Assembly: GCA_016763255.1 (NCBI GenBank) | Contig: JAESUA010000098.1 | Location: 1-5,859, forward strand | From: Magnetovibrio sp. | GTDB lineage: Bacteria; Pseudomonadota; Alphaproteobacteria; Rhodospirillales; Magnetovibrionaceae | Direction: 5' to 3' | DNA: 5,859 nt | Part shown: in pieces, positions 1 to 4,859 of the stretch | Layout of the letters: every line of letters starts with the position of its first letter | How positions within the stretch are numbered: position 1 is the first letter of the stretch | Program-made: the position numbers and the translations under genes | Notes under the pieces: model-generated | What the model saw: the letters and a program-made list of their open reading frames with translations, nothing else | Database searches by the model: none | Told to the model about the DNA's origin: nothing

Positions 1-68
1 GCACGGCAAGGTAAGTAAGGTTTAATCAGTGAAAACTGCTCGTCTGATAGCCAAAAACCACGCTTCAT
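1..68 (-). CDS. IS5-family transposase, N-terminal fragment (continues off left edge)
   Basis: Twenty-two complete codons are visible from an ATG at 68-66, containing FWLSDEQFSLIKPYLP. This closely resembles the N-terminus of IS5/IS427-type transposases (DUF4096-like: a short 'F-W-L-T-D-E-Q' opening, then a hydrophobic helix ending in 'P-x-L-P'). The catalytic DDE residues would lie further on, outside the window. The start is well supported by GGAGG at 82-78, nine bases upstream of the ATG. Many members of this group split the transposase into two frames; that cannot be tested here. The gene reads away from the RTX gene, so its own transcript would not express the neighbour. Its low GC relative to the flanking genes fits a mobile origin. 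It is too short for default ORF callers. Confidence 0.72.
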   Translation of the reverse strand, partial: MKRGFWLSDEQFSLIKPYLPCR

Positions 69-133
69 AGCCTGAAACCTCCATTGTGAGTTCCAAGCTA
101 CTGAATCACTTAATAGTTAATGAGTTCTGACCC
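1..133 (-). mobile_element. End of an IS5-like insertion sequence (partial, runs off left edge)
   Basis: Read on the minus strand, this stretch starts with a terminal sequence GGGTCAGAACTCA (133-121), followed by a ~50-bp leader, a GGAGG ribosome site and the start of a transposase. Inward transposase reading from a GGGTC-type end fits IS5-family elements (IS427-like group). The heptamer TGAGTTC occurs twice on the plus strand, at 121-127 and 87-93, possibly a subterminal transposase site. The outer boundary is supported internally. The RTX gene to the right has a 288-bp repeat: 136-141 aligns with 424-429, and similarity stops just left of 136, where the IS end lies. The target side reads CTAG or TA at 133-136, compatible with a short TA-type target duplication. 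The other end and the second duplication copy are outside the window, so family and exact end are inferred. Confidence 0.75.
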
Positions 134-135
134 TA

Positions 136-570
136 GGTGGCTCTGTGTCCCTTAACGCGGCTGGTAATGTTGTGTTCACACCACAAGTAAACTTCAATGG
201 CACGGCGCAGTTTGACTACACCATCTCCGATGGCAACGGTTTGACCTCTGTCTCGACTGTGGTGGTTTCTGTTTCTGCCGTAAATGATGCGCCTGTCGCG
301 CAGAATGATGTGGCTGATCTTAATGATGGAACAGCCCAAACCATCCTCGCCACAGATTTGCTGGCCAATGACAGCGATCCGGATGGTGATGTTTTGAGCC
401 TGCAATCGGTGCAAAGTGGCACCGGTGGCACGGTTGCCTTGAATGCCAGCGGCGATGTTGTGTTCACACCGCAAGCCAATTTCAGCGGCACGGCGACGTT
501 TGAGTATACCGTTAGCGATGGTAACGGCGGCACCTCAACGGCGACGGTGAGCGTCGAGGTCAGTACGACA
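136..570 (+). repeat. Tandem cadherin-like repeat, 96-codon period (first copy cut at its 5' side)
   Basis: The sequence TGTTGTGTTCACACC occurs at 168-182 and again at 456-470, exactly 288 bp (96 codons) apart. The flanks match at the protein level: GGSVSLNAAGNVVFTPQVNF against GGTVALNASGDVVFTPQANF, both followed by an SDGNG motif. Between them sits the typical linker NDAPVAQND, followed by LLANDSDPDGD with calcium-type acidic residues. These features match cadherin-like/VCBS tandem domains of large bacterial surface proteins. The copy starting at 136 is interrupted by the IS end. Many more copies probably existed upstream in the intact gene. Confidence 0.8.
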
Positions 571-2247
571 ATCGACGTGCCTGTAACGCCGGGCTCGTCC
601 CTGACGGGCCTTAATGAGTCTCTTGTCAACACGACGACTTCAGGTGCGCAGACCTTGTCTTCGGTCCATGGTTTGTCCGGTGGTGGTTACGTTGTGACGT
701 GGCAATCCAATCATGGCGTTGGCAACGATATTTTCGCCCAAATGTATGATGCCCAGCATGTGAAGGTCGGCGGAGAGTTTATGGTAAACAGCCATACTGC
801 TGATGAGCAAACTCTGCCTATCATCGCTTCGCTTAGCGATGGTGGGTTCGTGGTGACGTGGAAGTCGAACCTTCAAGATGGGTCGGGGGGCGGCATTTTT
901 GCCCAGCGTTTTGACGCTGCTGGTGCGGCGGTTGGAACCGAATCCCAGGTGAATACATATGCGACGGGCGATCAGGGAAATCCCACGGTGGCGGGCCTGA
1001 ACGATGGCGGCTATGTGGTGAGCTGGCATTCATATGGTCAAGACAGTTCGGGTTACGGTATTTATGCGCAACGCTATGATTCTGCTGGTACAGCGGTTGG
1101 CGTTGAGTTCAGTGTCAATACCACACACTCGAGCGATCAAGCTTGGCCGGAAATCTCTTCGCTTGCGAGCGGCGGGTTTGTGGTGACGTGGCATTCATAC
1201 ATCATTGGTGGCAATGAAAATAATGTCTTCGGCCAAGTTTATGATTCTGCGGGTAATCCGGTGAACGGCGGAGAGTTCCAGGTCAACACCTATATGACCA
1301 GTTCGCAGGTTTACTCATCGGTCGAGTCTTTGGCCGACGGTGGTTTTGTGGTGACGTGGACGTCGCATGGACAAGACGGCACGTATTCGAGCATTTATGG
1401 CCAACGTTTTGATGGCGTCGGTGCCCCGGTGGGGGCGGAGTTCCGGGTTAATAGCACTGCGATGGAGTATCAGTATTATCCCGAAACGGCGGCGCTTGAT
1501 GACGGCGGTTTTGTCGTGACGTGGATGTCCAATGATCAAGATGGCAGCAGTTATGGCATTTATGCCCAGCGTTATGATACTGCGGGCGTGCCGGTGGGTG
1601 GTGAACTCCTGGTCAATGATATGACGCTGAATGCCCAGCATATGCCATCCGTCACGGTGTTGGCCGATGGTCAATTGGTGGTGACGTGGACATCGGACGC
1701 CCAAGATGGTAGCGGCAATGGAGTGTATTCCAAGAGCTACACCTTCACCACCGATGGCTTGCTGATCGAAGGCTCAACCGGCGATGACATCCTGCTCGGC
1801 AGCGCAGGCGACGACGTGCTGACGGGCCTAGCCGGTAACGATAGCCTCACCGGCGGTGCGGGTGATGACATATATCAAATTACCCGTGGCGATGGTCAAG
1901 ACACCATCAATAACCTTAGCGAAGGTGCGTCGAATGACGTGGTGTCGTTTACCTCCGGTGTTGATCGTGACCAGTTGTGGTTCTCTCATTCCGGCAATGA
2001 CTTGGTGATCGGCGTGATCGGCACCATTGATCAAGTCTCTGTAACGGATTGGTATGTCGGAACCAATAATCGGGTGGCGGCCATCGAAACGTCGGATGGC
2101 TATCAGTTGAATAGTGGGGCGGTGGAAAATCTGGTCAGTGCCATGACGGCCATGACGCCGCCGTCGGTTGGCCAGACAAACCTTACTGCATCGCAACATA
2201 CACAGCTTGATCCTGTGATTGCTGCGAATTGGTTGTTGGAGAATTGA
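145..2247 (+). CDS. RTX-type secreted calcium-binding protein, 5'-truncated (C-terminal ~700 residues)
   Basis: This is the C-terminal part of a large secreted, probably adhesin-like, RTX protein. Numbering from the GTG at 145: residues 1-150 hold tandem cadherin-like/VCBS-type repeats (VVFTPQANFSGTATFEYTVS and a near copy); 158-534 hold seven ~55-residue units with the core GGFVVTW and a later IYAQRYD; 543-578 are four RTX nonapeptides of the GGxGxDxLx type, expected to form a calcium-binding beta-roll; 607-655 resemble the haemolysin-type calcium-binding related domain (DLVIGVIGTIDQVSVTDW); the hydrophobic-ended tail is the expected type I secretion signal. No cysteine is present, as is usual in such proteins. 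No ABC exporter or membrane-fusion gene lies nearby. The frame is open from 124, after an in-frame TGA at 121-123 inside the IS end, and homology begins at 136. The true N-terminus is missing and the GTG is probably not the native start, so this is best treated as a gene remnant. Whether it is still expressed is unknown. Confidence 0.85.
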   Translation: MSLNAAGNVVFTPQVNFNGTAQFDYTISDGNGLTSVSTVVVSVSAVNDAPVAQNDVADLNDGTAQTILATDLLANDSDPDGDVLSLQSVQSGTGGTVALNASGDVVFTPQANFSGTATFEYTVSDGNGGTSTATVSVEVSTTIDVPVTPGSSLTGLNESLVNTTTSGAQTLSSVHGLSGGGYVVTWQSNHGVGNDIFAQMYDAQHVKVGGEFMVNSHTADEQTLPIIASLSDGGFVVTWKSNLQDGSGGGIFAQRFDAAGAAVGTESQVNTYATGDQGNPTVAGLNDGGYVVSWHSYGQDSSGYGIYAQRYDSAGTAVGVEFSVNTTHSSDQAWPEISSLASGGFVVTWHSYIIGGNENNVFGQVYDSAGNPVNGGEFQVNTYMTSSQVYSSVESLADGGFVVTWTSHGQDGTYSSIYGQRFDGVGAPVGAEFRVNSTAMEYQYYPETAALDDGGFVVTWMSNDQDGSSYGIYAQRYDTAGVPVGGELLVNDMTLNAQHMPSVTVLADGQLVVTWTSDAQDGSGNGVYSKSYTFTTDGLLIEGSTGDDILLGSAGDDVLTGLAGNDSLTGGAGDDIYQITRGDGQDTINNLSEGASNDVVSFTSGVDRDQLWFSHSGNDLVIGVIGTIDQVSVTDWYVGTNNRVAAIETSDGYQLNSGAVENLVSAMTAMTPPSVGQTNLTASQHTQLDPVIAANWLLEN
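616..1746 (+). repeat. Seven ~55-residue VVTW repeats (possible seven-bladed beta-propeller)
   Basis: The V-V-(T/S)-W core codons begin at 691, 850, 1015, 1180, 1348, 1513 and 1678, giving spacings of 159, 165, 165, 168, 165 and 165 bp. Each unit reads roughly: E-F-x-V-N, a variable turn with Q, S-L-x-D-G-G-F-V-V-T-W-x-S, Q-D-G-S-G, I-Y-A-Q-R-Y-D, then A-G-x-x-V-G. The block starts in an xVN strand (residues 158-162) and ends just after a YSKSY strand, so seven complete units are present. Similar repeats occur in RTX proteins of alphaproteobacteria and cyanobacteria. A seven-bladed propeller is my inference from the count, length and predicted strands. Confidence 0.8.
1771..1878 (+). repeat. 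RTX nonapeptide block (four calcium-binding repeats)
   Basis: Four consecutive nine-residue units, GSTGDDILL, GSAGDDVLT, GLAGNDSLT and GGAGDDIYQ, match the RTX consensus GGxGxDxUx. The conserved Asp positions should bind calcium between turns of a parallel beta-roll that folds outside the cell after type I secretion. Four units is a short block for the family. Confidence 0.9.
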
Positions 2248-2301
2248 TCAGCTGAATATGCTGTGCTTGGCCATTTGGAACTGGGGCACGGTTTCGTGCG
2301 T

Positions 2302-2346
2302 GCGTTACGTTAGTGCGACAATACGTGCGCTCTCTTTAATTCCTTT
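2302..2346 (+). terminator. Weak terminator candidate after the RTX gene
   Basis: An imperfect hairpin pairs 2302-2310 (GCGTTACGT) with 2323-2330 (ACGTGCGC), with one G·T wobble, one bulged T and a 12-base loop. A T-rich stretch follows at 2331-2346. It lies 55 bp past the RTX stop, in the 173-bp convergent gap (2248-2420). A smaller hairpin, GCACG-GTTT-CGTGC, sits at 2286-2299. I see no gene, and no clear terminator for the minus-strand ccmI, in this gap. Confidence 0.3.
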
Positions 2347-2420
2347 GTCCAACTGTGGCGGTGCGCCCTGGTCGATCGGTCTGGTTGTCGGTTTGTCATA
2401 AACGCACAAAACCCCAAAGT

Positions 2421-3572
2421 TTAGCGGGCCGAATTGAGCCGTTCTATCTGGGCGGCGGCGTTGTTGGCTTTGTCTTGTTCTCCAAGGACCTGATAGGCGC
2501 GTTGCAAACGCACCCACCCTTCGAGGTCGTCGGGGTTTTCTTTCAGACGATTGGCCAATCGGGCCACCATTTTCCCGATAAACTCTTGGCGTTCGTCTTG
2601 AGGGACTGCGGCACTGGATTTTGGATCTTCGACAGCTGCGCCAGCTCGATCACCAAGGAGGGTTGAGGCAAGATCCTGGGCGGCCTGGGATGGCGTCAAA
2701 TCTTTCGGATTGATCTTCATCTGCTCCGCGACTGCGCGGATTTGACGGCGCACACCGGGGACCCAGGGGGCATCTACTGACGACAGGGTGAGAATATCCA
2801 CCCAATCTTGTAACGCTTGCGTGCGGTTGCCAGCTTGAGATTTTGCCAGGCCGATGTAATAGCGCGCCCTCACATTGGCCGGATCTTTGGTGATGATCTG
2901 CTTAAATAACGTGACGGCTTTGGGGGGCACGATCTGAGCGTTCGAGTTGACCAGCATTTCACCGTAATGAATGGCGACGTCGGGAGCGTCATCGGTGAGG
3001 TGCATGGCTTGCGTAAAGGCAGCATCGGCTTCATCGGTACGATTGAGCGAGGTCAGTGTCCGTGCAAAAAGCAACCAGTTTTGCGCATTTCCCGGTTCTT
3101 TTTCGAGCCGCTCAGCTAGAGTTACGATCATCTGATCAACTGTCACGTCGTCGCCCTTGGCCGTGTGCGAAGCCGCCGATTTTGCAGTTTGACGCTCACT
3201 AAAGGGTAAGTCGCGTGCTCCAGGTGTGCCGATCTCCAGGTAAAAAAGAACTGACAAAACCGGAACCGCGAGCGTGACCACGGTGATAAGAGCCCAGTTG
3301 CTTGAGTTTTTCTGGCGGTTCATTTTGGTGTTGGACTCGCTGGACTTGAGCATTCGACGCTCAATCTCCACCCGGGCGGCCTCGGACTCCTCTGTGGTCA
3401 ACAGTCCGCTTTCAAGATCGCGCCCAAGTTCGAGAAGTTGGTCTTTATATACCGATATATCGTAATCGGCGCGTGAATGAGCAATGGCATGAGAGCCGCG
3501 GCGTAACGGCAACAGCAAGAAGACCACAGCGAATAAGCTCATCACGGCGGCGGCAGACCAAAACTCGATCAT
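2421..3572 (-). CDS. ccmI: Cytochrome c maturation protein CcmI (CycH), 383 aa
   Basis: CcmI belongs to the haem ligation module of system I cytochrome c biogenesis. It holds apocytochrome c (usually through its C-terminal part) for CcmF/CcmH at the periplasmic face of the inner membrane. Numbering from the ATG at 3572: TM1 at ~4-23; a cytoplasmic loop with the CcmI signature VYKDQLLELGRDLESGLLT (41-59) and an Ala/Glu-rich helix ending RRML; TM2 at ~93-113; then periplasmic TPR-like helices (about 144-260, including NAQNWLLFARTLTSLNRTDEA) and a C-terminal TPR-like segment (~330-380, DDLEGWVRLQRAYQVLGEQD). Length and order are normal for the family. The ATG is chosen over a TTG 15 bases upstream because it is preceded at 8 bases by GAGAG and begins directly with the TM1 segment MIEFW. 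The gene is not followed by ccmE, ccmF, ccmG or ccmH, and the divergent neighbour is a protease, so it sits apart from any ccm cluster visible here. Confidence 0.92.
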   Translation of the reverse strand: MIEFWSAAAVMSLFAVVFLLLPLRRGSHAIAHSRADYDISVYKDQLLELGRDLESGLLTTEESEAARVEIERRMLKSSESNTKMNRQKNSSNWALITVVTLAVPVLSVLFYLEIGTPGARDLPFSERQTAKSAASHTAKGDDVTVDQMIVTLAERLEKEPGNAQNWLLFARTLTSLNRTDEADAAFTQAMHLTDDAPDVAIHYGEMLVNSNAQIVPPKAVTLFKQIITKDPANVRARYYIGLAKSQAGNRTQALQDWVDILTLSSVDAPWVPGVRRQIRAVAEQMKINPKDLTPSQAAQDLASTLLGDRAGAAVEDPKSSAAVPQDERQEFIGKMVARLANRLKENPDDLEGWVRLQRAYQVLGEQDKANNAAAQIERLNSAR

Positions 3573-3580
3573 TCTTATTT

Positions 3581-3585
3581 CTCTC
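3581..3585 (-). promoter_or_regulatory. Ribosome binding site that decides the ccmI start
   Basis: GAGAG lies eight bases upstream of the ATG at 3572-3570 on the minus strand. It overlaps the alternative in-frame TTG (3587-3585), which has no comparable upstream site. This favours the ATG and a protein beginning MIEFWSAA. Confidence 0.6.
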
Positions 3586-3597
3586 AAATAACGGTTG

Positions 3598-3619
3598 GGA
3601 GCCTCTCAAATGAGGCTTC
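3598..3619. other. Hairpin in the divergent ccmI/M48 intergenic region
   Basis: GGAGCCTC (3598-3605) can pair with GAGGCTTC (3612-3619) around a TCAAAT loop: eight pairs with one G·T on the plus strand. It lies about 25 bases upstream of the ccmI ATG, so it would be in the ccmI leader if transcription starts further up. No T-tract follows it in the ccmI direction, so a terminator or attenuator is not well supported. It could instead be an operator dyad or have no function. Confidence 0.35.
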
Positions 3620-3679
3620 TTGTTGGTCAGCATGACGCAAATATAATGCCAAGCCGAGGGCGGATGGGATGGGATGCCA

Positions 3680-3726
3680 ATGCAAAGGCATGTTTCTTGC
3701 GATGCAACCAGAAAATCCATATGCAA
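3680..3726 (+). promoter_or_regulatory. Three ATGCAA direct repeats with a weak promoter candidate for the M48 gene
   Basis: ATGCAA occurs at 3680-3685, 3702-3707 and 3721-3726, with steps of 22 and 19 bases, close to two helical turns. A sigma70-like candidate, TTGCGA (3697-3702), 17 bases, TATGCA (3720-3725), overlaps the second and third copies and would leave a leader of roughly a dozen bases before the ATG at 3745. The -10 match is poor, so the promoter call is tentative. The overlap would suit repressor sites. No regulator is known, and three hexamers in 47 bases may be chance. Confidence 0.3.
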
Positions 3727-3744
3727 TGTACGTGAGACCGTTAG

Positions 3745-4776
3745 ATGGCCCTGGGCAATCTCAAATTTATCAGCGCTTTTATGGCCCTGCTCGTGATCCC
3801 CCTCAGCGGATGTTCGGTCATTCCGGCAACGGGGGAGACGTCGTTTGCCGCCTTCATGACACCTGATGATGAGGTTCGTGTTGGGCAAGCCGAGCACTCT
3901 CGCATGCTGGCCATGTACGGCGGGGTGTATTCGGATGAAACCCTTTTGCGCTATGTCGATAAGGTCGGGCGAAAAATTGCTCGGGGCAGTGAAATGTCGA
4001 CACAGACGTTCAGTTTTACGGTTCTTAACTCATTGACTATAAACGCTTTTGCCCTCCCAGGGGGGTATGTGTATATCACCAGGGGGCTTTTATCTTTGCT
4101 CAATGATGAGGCTGAATTGGCCGGAGTTTTGGCCCATGAAGTGGCTCACATCACGGCCCGGCACGCCGCCCGCCGCTACAGCCGGTCTACCGTCACCGGC
4201 ATCTCTTCGATGTTTTTATTGGTTCTTACGGGAGGATTGAGTGAGATTGCAGAGCGGGCAAGTAAATATTATTCGATGACTTATGGACGCGAGCAAGAAG
4301 GTGAAGCGGATGTCATCGCCGTTCGTTACCTGAAACGAAGCGGTTATGATCTTTGGGGCCTGTCACGCGTTCTTGACAAGATGCAGAAACATGAGGATTT
4401 CGTGACGGAAATAACCTCCGGAAGCAGTGCGCGCGAAAAAGACTGGATGGCGAGCCACCCCTCATCAGATCTTCGGCTGAGTAGCCTGAAACAGTTGATT
4501 TTGAGCGATTTAGGCAATGATTCCGGGCTGTTGGGACGAGGGCTTTATCTCTCTAAAATCGACAATATGCCACTTTATGTAAATTCAATTCTCGGCCCAG
4601 CGCGTTTGGATATTGTTTCAGTCGAATATGATATGACCATGAGGGATTTGGCCGGGGCAGCGCAGGTGGCAACACATCTCAAATGGCTTGAAGTGGTCAA
4701 TGGCCTGGAGCCGGATGAAATAATTCCCGCGAACACCAAGGTGAAGCTTATTGTTTATGATGCCAAGGTGGACTGA
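3745..4776 (+). CDS. M48-family zinc metalloprotease, periplasmic lipoprotein with LysM-like C-terminus (343 aa)
   Basis: This is a predicted periplasmic, membrane-anchored endopeptidase of the Ste24/HtpX superfamily (peptidase M48). It is similar in layout to the bacterial lipoprotein/BepA-like members that act in outer-membrane protein quality control. A short signal peptide (K7, hydrophobic 8-20) ends in the lipobox LSGC, with lipidation expected at C23. The catalytic zinc motif HEVAH is at 131-135, and the second motif ExxxD is at 185-189 (EGEAD), E185 being the expected third ligand. SHPSSDLRL (237-245) matches the conserved His-Pro segment after the active site; the comparable His in E. 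coli BepA can cap the zinc. Residues ~285-340, ending NGLEPDEI and VKLIVYD, look like a degenerate LysM-type domain seen in alphaproteobacterial members. The start has a GAGA-type site seven bases upstream. The gene is alone: divergent from ccmI and convergent with the cyclase gene. No TPR domain is present, so it is not a true BepA orthologue. Substrates are unknown. Confidence 0.9.
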   Translation: MALGNLKFISAFMALLVIPLSGCSVIPATGETSFAAFMTPDDEVRVGQAEHSRMLAMYGGVYSDETLLRYVDKVGRKIARGSEMSTQTFSFTVLNSLTINAFALPGGYVYITRGLLSLLNDEAELAGVLAHEVAHITARHAARRYSRSTVTGISSMFLLVLTGGLSEIAERASKYYSMTYGREQEGEADVIAVRYLKRSGYDLWGLSRVLDKMQKHEDFVTEITSGSSAREKDWMASHPSSDLRLSSLKQLILSDLGNDSGLLGRGLYLSKIDNMPLYVNSILGPARLDIVSVEYDMTMRDLAGAAQVATHLKWLEVVNGLEPDEIIPANTKVKLIVYDAKVD

Positions 4777-4785
4777 TGGTCGGGC

Positions 4786-4809
4786 CAAAAAAGAGATGTC
4801 TCAGTTTTG
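4786..4809. terminator. Possible bidirectional terminator between convergent M48 and cyclase genes
   Basis: CAAAA (4786-4790) can pair with TTTTG (4805-4809), enclosing an inner GAG-ATGT-CTC hairpin (4793-4802) with two unpaired bases on each side. The A-tract on one side and T-tract on the other would give a U-run in either direction, which suits its place in the 83-bp gap between two gene ends. The stem is AT-rich and interrupted, so the call is modest. Confidence 0.4.
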
Positions 4810-4859
4810 ACAAATTTCGGCGGCGCATTCCCATTTTTGGGGATTTTAGCTGCGGTGGT

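Noticed and set aside
616..1746. CRISPR-like regular spacing of short conserved blocks
   Set aside because: The period is 159-168 bp, the frame is continuous and the intervals encode conserved protein, so this is a protein repeat.
133..2199. Several long minus-strand open frames opposite the RTX gene (133-474, 216-632, 640-1029, 1315-1704, 1828-2199)
   Set aside because: They mirror the repetitive codons of the plus-strand repeats, show no recognisable domain, and lie opposite a well-supported coding frame. Their similar composition comes from the repeats.
2219..2401. Short plus-strand frame (60 codons) over the RTX gene end and the convergent gap
   Set aside because: It has no ribosome site, no family resemblance, overlaps the RTX C-terminus in another frame and ends in non-coding sequence.
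2355..2666. Plus-strand frame of 103 codons over the 3' end of ccmI
   Set aside because: It is antisense to conserved ccmI codons, with composition as expected for a shadow and no domain.
3573..3587. TTG at 3587 as the ccmI start, adding five residues
   Set aside because: The TTG overlaps the ribosome site that serves the ATG at 3572, and the added residues are not typical before TM1 of CcmI.
3664..3677. GATGG-GATGG-GATG short tandem run in the divergent region
   Set aside because: Fewer than three full five-base units; too short to call a functional or phase-variable repeat.
3445..3897. Minus-strand frame of 150 codons spanning the divergent promoter region
   Set aside because: It overlaps both ccmI and M48 N-terminal coding sequence in other frames, and the middle part shows regulatory rather than coding features.
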